NCBI RefSeq assembly: GCF_029867415.1
Contig: NW_026705322.1
Location: 392,344 to 456,343, forward strand
Source: Vicia villosa
Lineage: Eukaryota > Streptophyta > Magnoliopsida > Fabales > Fabaceae
DNA length: 64,000 bases
Direction of reading: 5' to 3'
Shown one piece after another: positions 43,232-54,470 of the stretch. Numbering within the stretch: position 1 is the first letter of the stretch; the number at the start of each line of letters is the position of its first letter. A model generated the notes under the pieces. The model saw only the letters and a program-made list of their open reading frames with translations, did no database searches and was not told where the DNA came from. The translations under genes were made by a program, and so were the position numbers.

Positions 43232-46200
43232 TGTGGACCTCCGATTTTTTTAATCCCGGGCCATACCTCTGTTCTGGAGAGATACGTGAACTGACTCTTT
43301 TTTATCGCTTAATGCTTTTGCATTTTTGAAAATTCACAGAGTCGCCACCGACCTTTTATTTTATCCAATTAAGGAAAGGTTTATAAAAGAAACAGAAAAA
43401 AGACCTTTAAGAAATTCTGGGTAAGGGGGTAGGTTATACAAAGGGAAGGTGTTAGCACCCTTTGTATCCATGGTTATCCATGGGCTCTTAAGTTTGCTTA
43501 GCTCACTTGTTTTTCGATCACTTTTCAATTGCTCTGAAATTGCTCATATGTGGTTTCAAATACCTTTGTAATTTGAATTTTGTAATGATCTGTGTGTGGA
43601 TGTATACAAAATGCTTGTTTATCTTTCGAAAGATGTTTTGAAAAGAACGTTAACTTTGTAATAATCCGTGTTTGGATGTATACAAAGTATTGTCTTTTTT
43701 GAAAGTTTTGTTTTGAAAAACAACAGTGTATGAGAATTTTGTTTGTTTTGATTTGAGCAAGCAAACTAGGAGGTCTACCTTGAGTTGTAAGGTCTTTATC
43801 CTATTTCCTTTAAAAATCTATCCTTTCACCGGATATAAACGCAAGGTTCGATTTTGTACTCGAAACAGTGGAATTTTGACTTTGATTTTGAAAAGAATGA
43901 GAAGGGATTTACCTTAAGAGGTGCAAGTGTGATTGTGATTGGATTCAGATATTTTATCTTTGAAGTTAGTGATCTAACGGTTCAATTTTGTCTTTGACAT
44001 ACACGCAGTTTATATTTGCTGGAAATTAAAATGCGGAAATGTAAAGTGCGGAAAGTAAATCTACGCTATTACATCAATTGTGCAGGAAATGTAAACTAGC
44101 CTATTTACATGAATTTGACATCCTATACATTTATCTAGGAATTTAAATTGCAAGAAAAATAAAAGGCATGTTTTTGGATTTTTTATGATTGATTTTAATT
44201 ATAATTAATGCATGATTAATTAAATTAAAATGAAGAAAAAAGATGAAAATAGATTTAAACCTAGAAATTAAGTTTAAAATATGTACAAAACATTTGTTAA
44301 TTAATTTTAAAACAAAACTAATTTTTTTGGAATTTTTGGAATTGATTTGAAATTGATTTAAGTTAATTAAAACATAATTATACAAATAATTATACAAATA
44401 ATTAAAACTTAAAAAAGAAAATTATTCAAAATATGTACAAAATTAGTTTATAATATATAAACAATATTTAACATTAAGAACAATTTTTTTTATGATTTTT
44501 TGATTGGTTAGAATAATTAAAAAGCAAATATATAAATATATACTAATTAATTATGCAAAATATTGAAATTTTGAAGAAAAATAAAATATTTTTATTTCAG
44601 AAAATAATATATTATTTTAGAAGTCTAAAAATATTTTTTGTGTATTTTTTGGATTTTTAAAACTATTTTAAATTAATTTAACAAAGAAATTAAAATAAAA
44701 AATAGAAAATAAAAGGATACTGATCAGGTGTGGTTGGATTGAGAGTCCATGGTAAGGACTACTTTGTCTGGCGCGTTGGATGAGCTGGCAAGTGGATCAG
44801 AAGGCCCAGATGGTGAGGGACCATAGCACATGGAACACCTGCAAAACACTGAATCCTAGGTCAGTTTAAAAAAAAACACGCGCGCGCCTCCCAGCCAATC
44901 AGAGGACGCCACGCATCATCTTCAACCTTCAGATGGGCTTTTACACCATTCATTTGCAGGTGGTGTAAAAACTCCAATCTTTTACACCTGTTAATAATAG
45001 CGAATACAAGTAAACATGAGTATAAATTTGGCGCGATGCCATGGTTAAGTTCGTCTTGTTCATGCGATTTTAATGGTGCTATTTAGAACTTCTAATTTTG
45101 CCTATTTCAGAAAGCCCTAAATTTTAGGTTATGAACCCTAAAATGGTAACTTCGTGTGTAAGCGTCTAAAACTTAATTAAAGTTCCAGAAATGATCTACA
45201 CACCACACCAAGTCCAAATATATGTCTACATCGTGCTAGATATGCTTGTGTTATGAGATACAAGTCAGTTTTAGTTTGGACAAATCGTGACCTGTGTAGC
45301 TCGATTCAGTGATGTTTAAGACTTGCAATTGATTGGAATAGTTTCAGTGAAGCTCAGAGATGATGTTTGAATGCTTAGTTTGTATTGAAATGGACTGAAA
45401 TTAAAAACTCGAATTTGAATTTTCTTTGAATTTTTTTCAAGTGGTTACAAGTGTATATGGGCAAGGCTTTGTTTCTGATTCCTCTCCTGTTTGTTACTGA
45501 AGCATGCTAGCCTATTTATAAGCATTGAGTGCTTAGAATTGAAGCTAAGAAGCAACTAGTTGCCTTTGTGGAATTCTTGCATTTTTTATATTAAAAAAGC
45601 TTTGAATTATTGACCAAGTCTTCTTGTCTTCAATGCACCTGCCTTGCTCTTCAATTCTCTGCAGAAAGATGAAGATTCCTTGGGTGAGTCATGCTTGGAA
45701 ATCAAGCTACCCATTATCCATCCATTTTCCTTTTAATTTAATCTTAAAATAAGATAAAATTATGCCAAAAATGGATAAAAAAGGTGTGGGCCTTGTCTTG
45801 GTCGTGGGAGGCCCATAATAACATGGCAAAGATGTTTGAATCATGAAAACTTGGCCCCATTTGGAAAAAATACATTTTTGAGCAATGTTGATTTCATGCA
45901 TTTTCCCAAAATTTAGCCAACTTCAACAAGGTGTAGATCCCTCAATTTTTGTCATATGAATGAGATCTTGCACTTTTTGGAAACCTCAAAGAGTCCTCTA
46001 ACCAATGCCTTTGGTCTCATGTCAAAATGATTTTTGAAGCTCCTTGTGTGTCCTTTTGAAAAAAGTGTCTTTTTGTTGACTTTGAAAATGACCTGTAATG
46101 TCTTTGATCATATTTTTCAAATGGTGAATCCAATGACCATGGGATCAATGGCATTTGAAAGATAATTGAATTTCCTTCAAAACAAGCTTTGGTTTGAATT

Positions 46201-47251
46201 TTTTGGATGAAGGATGAGAGAGTTATGATCAGTCAAAGTTGAGTTGACTTTTCAGGCAAAAACCCTAATTTTGAATCTTAGGGTTTTGTTGATTTTTGAT
46301 CTTTCCTTGATGAATTATGATCATCCAATGATCAAATGATGAATCCTTTGACAAAATATGGACTTTGACAAAAAATTTCATTTTTGACTGTCTGTTGACT
46401 TTTTTGGTCAAACGGGTCGTCTGTTGACTGTTTGAGCTGCTGACGGTGCGTCTGAGTGAATTGAAGTTTGAAAATTTGTATGATGGTACTTTGAGATATA
46501 TGGATTTGTATGAAATCCATTTGAGCTCTCAAAACTTGTTTCTCCTGTAAAAACAAGAAAACCCTAGTCAGGGACTGTTTATGTAGGAGACAGTTAAGCG
46601 TACCTGATTTTTGTGCAGTGTTGAGTCTCTGCTAATCGCGTGATATTCAGAAGACTTCTAGAACAAAAATCTTGGAATTTTGAATTGTGAAAGATTGATT
46701 TGATTGATGGTACAAAACACTGAGAATTGTACTGCCAGCAGTTTGGCTGTCAACTGATTGTTCCGGTATTGACGTAGCAGTTAGAGTGAAAAATCAACAG
46801 TCAAAGTTAATTTTCTTTTTTGTTGTTTTTGTTTTTGTTTTATGTGAAAAATGAAAGTTTATTTACATGACTTGTTAAAAAAACATAGACATAATAAATA
46901 ACTAATATTTACGGTATGCGGGCAAAATTACCGATAATAACCCTGTTACCAGTACAGTCTGAGTTTCCTGATTCTGCGCCTGCAAAAAGATTTAACTCTG
47001 TACCAATTGTGTCAGTACTATTTATATGTAAATAAATAAATAGCATGTGTGAAGTAATAAACAGTATTTGGCGTTTGCGTAAGAATAAATTCAACTGCAA
47101 GCCAAATTACTGTATAAGAAAAATTCTAAAAACTAAGTATTTCATATGTCAGGATATTTGTTGAAATAAAAATCCATGATTATATGAGACTCTTAATTTT
47201 CAGATTGGAGTTTTCTTGAAAAATAATGTGGGCAAATTTTGGGGTATAACA
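43232..47251 (-). repeat. Element K: Tat/Ogre-type LTR, minus strand (about 4.0 kb)
   Basis: The minus-strand start TGTTATACCCCAAAATTTGC at 47251 is a close variant of the H LTR start. Near the other end are blocks shared with H: AAGGTCGGTGGCGACTC, AAGAGCCCATGGATAACC, and CAAAGGGTGC...CACCTTCCCTTTG. TATA box at about 45511-45520 (TTATAAATAG). The exact low-coordinate end is uncertain (43232 or about 43270). The flanking 5-mers (ATATC left, CAAAC right) do not match, so this is not a simple solo-LTR insertion. Confidence 0.75.
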
Positions 47252-48174
47252 CAAACCCTTTAATTACTCCTTCAATTCACTCAACTCTGACACTAACGTC
47301 CAGCGCGACACCAACGCACAAGTCTGGTCCCAAGGACAAGCGTAACCGCAAACTTCATCTCTTTCCAACATCATCTTGTTACAAATAATTCTATTAAAGC
47401 TGCTGGAACCATTTTTTAAATAAATATCATCTCATTAACTTTCCAACGCTTCAAAACGGGACTCGAATCGGATACCCAGAACTCCAGTTATGAATTTTTG
47501 AAGTTTCACAAAAATTCTGCAATTTCCTGCGTTTTGCTTACAGAAATTTCACTCCAAAACCTTTTTTTCTTCAACTTAAACATATTCCAAACAACTCTTA
47601 ACATATCTCCTCACTCCCAAACTTTTTATAACTCGAGAGACACATTCTTTCACCGAAATTCAGTTTTCGAAACACCAAGACAACAATCCTCTTTGCAAAC
47701 TTGCAACTGAACCACATCCGAGAAGCAAAGCTTCTCCCCCACTTCGCTCAAACTAATTCCTGCAACAACCAGAAAGCAACAAGTACGGACAGTGTTTCAC
47801 ACACTTGTCGCGTACAGAGGAATAAACAACATTAGACAACTTGGTCGGACGGACCGACCTGCTCTGATACCACTGTAACGCCCCAGACTTTTTCTCTTCT
47901 AATTAACCTAATCCTTATCTTAACTTAATTTCATTAAACCTATTGGGCCTAACATTCACACTCCACCTTTTACTACCACCATCACTTAGTTAATTCCATA
48001 TAACAAATCTAGTATTTCTTCAATACTATTTCTACAACTTAATCAATTAATTAATCGACTAATTAATCATAAAACCCATGTCAAAAATTATCAACACTCC
48101 ACAAATTCAACAATTAAATTTGAAATAATTTGAAAGTATTTAATTAAATAATTAATTAAATATCGGGTGTTACA
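47252..48174 (-). mobile_element. Element L: chromovirus 5' fragment (LTR 47874-48174, primer site, leader)
   Basis: A short LTR of 301 bp (minus-strand start TGTAACACCCGATATTT at 48174, end GGGGCGTTACA at 47874), followed by TGGTATCAGAGC (47861-47872), the initiator tRNA-Met site, and a leader with the GGTCGGACGGACCGACC palindrome also seen beside the primer site of B. The leader continues to 47252 with no gag reached; K begins there. Tekay-like by comparison with B. Confidence 0.72.
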
Positions 48175-48186
48175 CTAACTGTGAGT

Positions 48187-48388
48187 TGTAACACCCCGAT
48201 ATCCGCTACACGCATCAACCGTGTTGGCCAACCGAGCATGTTACCAGCTTAATCAATACTCCCCCCTAAGTCCGCTTACCGGCTGCCCAGTAAATATTAT
48301 TTTTGCCTCCCGCAGGAATCGAACCACGTAACTAGGGGTTATAAGTACGTATTCATAGCAATTCCTGCTACAACTTGAGCTATTTTAA
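48187..48388 (-). repeat. tRNA-like (SINE-like) repeat, copy 1
   Basis: Plus strand starts TGTAACACCCCGATATCCGC and ends near CAACTTGAGCTATTTTAA. On the minus strand it reads A-box-like TAGCTCAAGTTGTAGCAGG, then B-box-like GGTTCGATTCC (48315-48325), then GCCGGTAAGCGGAC and the GGGTGTTACA end. It is about 202 bp and directly followed by copy 2. Confidence 0.65.
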
Positions 48389-48584
48389 TGTAACACCCCG
48401 ATATCCGCTACACGCATCAACCGTGTCGGCCAACCAAGCATGTTACCAACTTAATCAATACTCCCCCTTAAGTCCGCTTACCGGCTTCCTAGGAAATATT
48501 GTTTTCTGCCTCCCGCAGGAATCGAACCACGTACTTAGGGGTTAAGTACGTATTCATAGCAATTCCTGCTACCACTTGAGCTAG
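48389..48584 (-). repeat. tRNA-like (SINE-like) repeat, copy 2
   Basis: Direct tandem copy of the preceding unit. On the minus strand it has TAGCTCAAGTGGTAGCAGG, a near-perfect tRNA D-arm/A box, and GGTTCGATTCC (48518-48528), a perfect B box, about 40 bases apart as in tRNA genes. There is no anticodon-stem cloverleaf that I can fold, so this is a pol III-type derivative and not a tRNA gene. Confidence 0.7.
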
Positions 48585-48746
48585 TAGCTCAATTGGTAGC
48601 AGGAATTGCTATGAATACGTACTTAACCCCTAGGTACGTGGTTTGATTCCTGCGGGAGGCAAAACAATATTTCTTGGGCAGCCGGTAAGCGGACTTAGGG
48701 GGAGTATTGATTAAGCTAGTAACAAGCGAAAATCCAGGGTGTTACA
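48585..48746 (+). repeat. tRNA-like repeat, inverted copy 3 (foldback with copy 2)
   Basis: Plus-strand TAGCTCAATTGGTAGCAGG starts at 48585, one base after the symmetry centre at 48584. It matches the complement of copy 2 with one mismatch in the first 43 bases. B box GGTTTGATTCC at 48640-48650. The end GGGTGTTACA at 48737-48746 matches, but about 33 bp before it are deleted. It lies against fragment N. Confidence 0.7.
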
Positions 48747-49213
48747 TGGGTTATTGCGTAGGAGGGAGAGTAGTCCGGCTTATTCTTGCATAGTTCTTGG
48801 GCATTTGAAAGTCAGGTGAATCAAAATATGATGGGCAAATTTTAGGGTATGACAGCTGCCCCTGTTCAATTTTCTTAAACTTGAGGATGTAGATTGGCTT
48901 GTGTGCCAATAGGAGTCTGAAGGTTGAAGAGGATTGAACACTAGAATACCCAGAAATTTGCACTTGTTGGTGCAGGAAGTAATGTTGGAGATGGGCTTAT
49001 AGATGCCATCCAGTTATTGACGGAGTGTTGTCAGAGATAGACTTAAGGATGCCATACAAATGTTTGACAAGATGTTTGTCTAAAGCAGATGCTTTTCAGA
49101 TTTGGATCATATGCATTGATTGTATCTGAAGGAGAGATTCATCAAAATGAAGTAATGTCTTACATAAGACTACCTGGAGAGGTTCCTGAATAGGGTAGAT
49201 CATTGATTGATGT
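48747..49213 (-). mobile_element. Element N: Ogre fragment (LTR start, polypurine tract, 3' UTR)
   Basis: Minus strand: 3' UTR (49213-48864), tract AGGGGCAGC (48855-48863), then LTR start TGTCATACCCTAAAATTTGC (from 48854) for only 108 bp. The UTR matches element H near 29030-29190 (GATGGCATCTA..AAGCCCATCTCC, GGCACACAA). It is cut by the tRNA-like foldback on one side and by O on the other. Confidence 0.78.
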
Positions 49214-50966
49214 TGATAACACGATTTTATATCGTATATTTAGCTTAAAATTCATAGGTATTATTAGCATTTTCTTTTAATTATATTGTTTTATTATGAT
49301 ATTATGCGGGTATTTGCGATGTTTCAGGTTTTACGTTCGTATTGAGACTATTTGTGGAAAGGAGAAGAAATGGAGCTAAATTCACTACTATTTATGCTTA
49401 AAAGATGAAAAAGAAGTGTTGAAGAAATAAAGGGGGTGCAAAAGGAGACCCAAAAGCCCAAAGAGAGAGACCAGCCCACAAAGGAGCTGGAAAAAACCTA
49501 AAGAGTACGTGGAGACGCCCGTCTCCAACGTCTCTCTGCCACGTCACACAATGGAGGCGCCCGTCTCCAACCGTTCCTATATTTTCTCCACTTGAGACGC
49601 ACGTCTCAAGTCATTCACCTGGTCTCCCCAAAAAAGTGGAGACGCACGTCTCCCAAGTCCAAGTCAGAAGCCCTATTTTCACCCAACGCAACTGCAAAGC
49701 CTCAGCTATAAAAGGAGACTGATACCTCAGTTCTCCAGAGTCGGAATTTCTGCTAACGAAGTGCTACCAATTTTATTCTTCAAGCATTTTAATTCCTTCC
49801 GCATTTCATTTAATTGCTTTCTTTTTCTCACAACAATTTCTACACCGGAAATTGTTGTGAACCTTTCATAGATCTAGCCTTACGTTAGATTTATTTTTAC
49901 ATTCCTTGCCTTTAAATTTTACGCCTAATAATTTCTGATGAACGATCCAGCCAACCTGTGGTTGAAGTTCGAGTACTCCAAGATTCAATTTCATTTCAGA
50001 TTAATTTTATTCAACTTTATTATTTACCGCCTTCATTTATATTTATTTTGCATGATATATTGTATGCCATTTAATATGCCTTTTATTATGAACCAAACAA
50101 ATTTATGCATGTTTAACCGTATCAATATGTCTGGCTAATTAATTAAGATATCGGTATGTAAAGTAAGTTAACCGTGGGATCCGAAATAAATTGGCTTAAT
50201 TATGTTTTATTAAATATCACTTGTTTTTGGTTTTTATGTCTAATTTAGTTAGTAGTGTCTTAAAATCAATAGAGCGAAAGTTTGAGGTTATAAGGCAGTC
50301 AAAGGTTAAAATCAATAGAGCGAAATTTTGAGATCTTTAACTGGATAATAGACATAAGGCATTAGTAGTTTTAAGGATGGCGAAAGCGTATTAAAACTAT
50401 TTGGAAACTATTTACTTTCAAAAAGTGTTTTTAAACCCGACGCGGGATGGCGAAAGCGTACGTTAGGGAATACTAGCATGAACCGAGTCAACAGAGCGAG
50501 AGTTTGAGACTAGGGGATTTATGTAGATAACAACTTCATAAAACAAGCATTTTATTAACTATGTTGTTTTCAAAGAGCTTTTCTAAATCTAATGGGATGG
50601 CAAGAGCGTGCATTACGAGTTAGGATAGTAGTCTAAATCAACAGAGCGAGAGTTTGAGAGGAGGACTTTTAATCAATAGAATTAATAAAGATTTTTAATT
50701 GGATTAATACATTAGCCAATGGACCTTCGAATCACCTAAGTTAAACGAAATACATACTGATATCCGCTTATTATTATATCTCTTCGATTTTACAATCACA
50801 TTCCCTTTAGAAACAATCAAAATATTAGTAGCCTTAGCTTTACATAGTAACCTTAGATAACGGTAGATCGATTCATAGTCCCTGTGGATTTGATATCTTT
50901 TAAAACTACACGACACGACTGTGCACTTGCAGTCATCAGATTTATAGACACGTAAAGTCGCGATCA
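49214..50966 (+). repeat. 5' LTR of element O (1753 bp)
   Basis: TGATAACACG...CGCGATCA (TGAT/ATCA ends, as in element I). U3 carries four palindromes of the GGAGACG..CGTCTCC type (49511-49653); TATA box CTATAAAAGG at 49706-49715. From 50265 to 50660 two words alternate, AATAGAGCGAAAGTTTGAG and GGATGGCGAAAGCGTA. A frame at 49938-50138 is not supported as a gene. Confidence 0.82.
49706..49715 (+). promoter_or_regulatory. TATA box in element O LTR
   Basis: CTATAAAAGG, 53 bp after the last of four palindromes, within an otherwise unremarkable stretch. Confidence 0.65.
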
Positions 50967-50972
50967 AGTTTT

Positions 50973-50990
50973 TGGCGCCGTTGCCGGGGG
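50973..50990 (+). other. Primer-binding site of element O
   Basis: TGGCGCCGTTGCCGGGGG, six bases after the LTR end; the standard Athila-type site, reported to pair with tRNA-Asp. Confidence 0.8.
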
Positions 50991-51070
50991 ACTATTCAAG
51001 TCGATATCGTAACTCACTGTTACACCGTAGAGACTAGGGCAAATTCTTTCCTTTCTTTTTGAACGATTGT

Positions 51071-52664
51071 ATGCCAAGTACTCGTTCACAAGGAGGGGAT
51101 TTAATACAACGAATCAACGAGATCGAATGTTTTGTTAACGTAAGACGTCGAGCTTGCAATCTTCTCGAAGTAACACCAATTTTGATTACTCAGGAATTGA
51201 TCTTTATTGATCAAATCAATCAAATTACCCCGAAGTTAGAGATGGCTGCCCCTCGTCCTCTTAGAGACTATGCCGCTCCTTCATGAGCCAAACCGCACTC
51301 AAGCATCGCACCACCTGCGATTGAGGCAAACAATTTCGAACTGAAACCTTCATTGGTACAAGCTGTCCAACAGAACCAATTCTCTGGAAGCCCTGCAGAC
51401 GATCCTAATCTCCATTTATCCGTGTTCGTGCAATATGCCGACACTATCAAAGCTAACAACGTTAGCCCCGAAGCTAATCGATTACGCCTTTTTCCCTTCT
51501 CCCCGAGAGATAGAGCTAGGGCGTAGCTTCAGTCCCTGCCTTCTAATTCCATAACTACATGGGACGAACTAAAAAGAGTATTCTTAGCTAGATATTTCCT
51601 GCCTAGCAAAACTGTTATGCTAAGAGGGCAAATCAACGGATTTACCCAAAAAAGATAACGAGTCACTCTTCGAAGCTTGGGAGCGATACAATGACATGCT
51701 TAGACTATGCCCTCATCATGGACTCGAACCATGGCTGATCATCCATACTTTCCATGGTGGTCTACTTTATAACACTAAAATGACTATAGATGTCGCTGCT
51801 GGCAGAGCTCTAATGGACAAACCCCATGATGAAGCATACAACCTCATAGAAAACATGGCACAAAACCATTATCAATGGGGAGGAGAACGAGCTGCTCTAG
51901 AGAAAACTCAAACCAAAGGAGGAATGTACGAAGTAAGTGGTATAGACCGCGTTAACGCTAAAGTAGACGCTTTAACTCAAAAGATCGAGGACTTAACCAT
52001 CACTCCTTCAGCCACCGCGACTGTTGTAGCACCTAACTACGAGATTTGTGGATTAACTGGACATGTTGTTGCCGAATGTCAACTCTTGACTGGTATTCCA
52101 TCTGATCAAGTAAACTACGCTCAAGGAAACCCTTACTCTAACACGTACAACCCTGGATGGAAGAACCATCCAAACTTTTCATACAAGAACAACAATGCGT
52201 TGTACGCGCCTGGACAAGCACCTGCTGTCCCACCTGGTTATCAAAAAGCGCCTGTAGCTGCTCAAAACGCCCCTAGGAAGTCAAATCTAGAAATCATGAT
52301 GGAAAACTTCATAGCTTTCCAACAACAAACCAACAAAGACTTCCTAAATCAAAATATTCATAATAGTGAGCAACTAAAACAATTATCAAACAAAGTAGAT
52401 GCTTTAGCTACACATAACAAGATGCTAGAGACACAAATCTCACAAGTGGCTAAACAACAAGCACCTATTGCTGCCCCTGCTGGCACGTTTCCTGCTCAAC
52501 CACAACCTAACCCTAAAGGACATGCGAACGCGATTACACTGCAAAGTGGAACGAACTACGATGGACCTATCGAACCTAGAACTCAAAACGTACCCATGTC
52601 ACAACAAGAGCCAAAGGAAACAAAAAAGACATCAACTGATGATCAAACTGCTAAAAACAAATGA
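51071..52664 (+). pseudogene. gag: Gag of element O (Athila), broken
   Basis: From MPSTRSQGGD. A TGA at 51284 (likely Arg originally) and a TAG near 51524 (likely Trp) interrupt the N-terminal half, whose sense includes NNVSPEANRLRLFPFSPRDR and VFLARYFLPSKT. After a one-base shift near 51650 the frame 51696-52664 is open: LRLCPHHGLEPWLIIHTF, the Athila capsid phrase, then MAQNHYQWGGERA. The knuckle reads YEICGLTGHVVAEC, with Tyr where the first Cys should be, so zinc binding is lost. The C-terminal part is Gln/Pro-rich. Confidence 0.85.
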
Positions 52665-53345
52665 AAATGACACCGAAGTGGAGCCTGAAAAATAAAAACC
52701 TTATGTTCCACCACCACCATATAGGCCACCAATTCCTTACCCTCAGAGATCAGCTAAATCTAAAACCAAAGCGCAATTTAAAAGATTTGTAGAACTTCTG
52801 AAACAATTAAACATAACCATACCTTTCACAGAAGCTATAACTCAGATGCCTTCGTATGCTAATTCTTAAAAGAAATTCTATCAAACAAAAAGAAACTCGA
52901 GGATAACGAGACTGTAACACTTACCGCTAAATGTAGCGCTATCATTCAAAACAACATGCCTCCCAAACTAAAAGATCCTGGTAGTTTTTCCATACCCTGT
53001 GTAATAGGAAAGACTATTATAGAAAAAGCCTTGTGCGACTTAGGAGCCAGTGTTAGTTTGATGCCCCTTTCAACTTATAAGAAACTAAATCTAGGTGAGC
53101 TTAAAACAACGAGAATGTCTCTTCAACTAGCTGACCGTTCAGTTAAATACCATGTAGGAATGTTGGAAAATATCCCTGTGCATGTAGGTTAATTGTACAT
53201 CCCAACTGACTTCATCATAATTGATATCCAAGAAGATTCTAACATCCCAATCATATTAGGAAGACCATTCTTAGCAACTGTTGGTGCAATTATAGACGTT
53301 AAACGAGGAAAGCTTACCTTCGAAGTCGGAGAAGAGAAGATTGAA
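52665..53345 (+). pseudogene. Protease region of element O
   Basis: A proline-rich linker (YVPPPPYRPPIPYPQR sense) with stops leads to a short open piece 52956-53192 with ALCDLGASVSLMPLSTYKK, the Athila retropepsin active site (D-L-G-A), and ends at a TAG-like break after IPVHVG. Its sense continues with FIIIDIQEDSNIPIILGRPF and DVKRGKLTFEVGEE. Not functional. Confidence 0.8.
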
Positions 53346-54470
53346 TTCATTCTTTCTTAATTCCTGAAAGCACCTTCTATAGTTGATACATTCTGTTCTG
53401 CTGACATCCTCGATGAGTGTGTAAATGAAATAAAATCCGAACCACATAAGGAAACCGAGATCCTAAGAAATCCTATACCGCCTATTCTTGAAGACGACAA
53501 CTGGCGTGAGGAATATCAAGATAACCACCTAAGTAAATGTCTAGCATTAACTCCTGATCCTATACCTGGACCAAAGAAACCTACTATAGAACTTAAAACA
53601 CTACCTACTGACCTAAGGTACGAATTCCTAGACGAAGAACTTAACCGACCTGTCATAGTTAATGTCGATTTAGGATAAACCGAAATCGAAAAACTACTCA
53701 CTGTCCTAAGAAAATACCCAACTGCTCTAGGATATAACATATCAGATCTGAAAGGAATAAGTCCTTCTCTCTGTATGCACCGCATTATGCTCAAAGAAGA
53801 TTGCAAAACCTCTAGAGAGCATCAGAGGAGAATCAATCCCATCATGAGCGATGTTGTTAAAAAGGAAATTCAAAAACTATTAGAAGCCGGAATCATATAT
53901 CCTATATCTGATAGTAAATGGGTTAGTCCTGTTCATGTCGTACCTAAGAAAGGAGGAGTCACCGTAATCACTAACGCAAAAGGCGAATCTGTAGCACAAC
54001 GGACCCAAACTGGATGGAGAATGTGCATCGATTATAGGAAGTTAAACAAAGCCACTCGCAAAGATCATTTCCCTTTACCGTTCATAGATCAAATGCTCGA
54101 GCGCTTGGCCAAACACTCACATTTCTGTTATCTAGATGGATACTCTGGATTTTTCCAAATTCCTATTCACCCTGACGACCAATAAAAGACCACATTTACA
54201 TGTCCTTATGGTACGTTCGCTTATAGACGAATGCCTTTCGGACTTTGCAATGCACCCGCAACCTTCCAGAGATGCATGATGGCAATATTTGCCGATTTCC
54301 TGGATGGGATAATGGAAGTCTTTATGGACGACTTCTCTGTCTGTGGAGAAAGTTTTGAAGCATGTTTAGCAAACCTTGAATTAGTGCTCAAATGATGTGT
54401 AAGCGTCAACCTAGTACTCAATTGGGAAAAATGCCACTTCATGGTTCGACAAGGAATCGTACTTGGACAC
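53346..54470 (+). pseudogene. Reverse transcriptase of element O (broken)
   Basis: The open piece 53775-54185 has MRINPIM-like start sense, VVPKKGGVTVI, RMCIDYRKLNKATRKDHFPL and YLDGYSGFFQIPIHPDDQ, the finger and first palm motifs. A TAA at 54183 then interrupts. The same frame continues GTFAYRRMPFGLCNAPATFQ and FMDDFSVCG, where FMDD is the catalytic Y/F-x-D-D box, and is broken again by TGA near 54394. Upstream 53346-53774 is the degenerate protease-RT spacer. Confidence 0.85.

Noticed and set aside
48585..48660. Possible functional tRNA gene
   Set aside because: A and B boxes are present, but there is no acceptor stem pairing or anticodon arm, and it occurs as part of a 195-bp repeat.
48389..48746. 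CRISPR-like or bacterial attachment structure
   Set aside because: The sequence is a plant genome. The repeats are tandem and inverted tRNA-like units without spacers.
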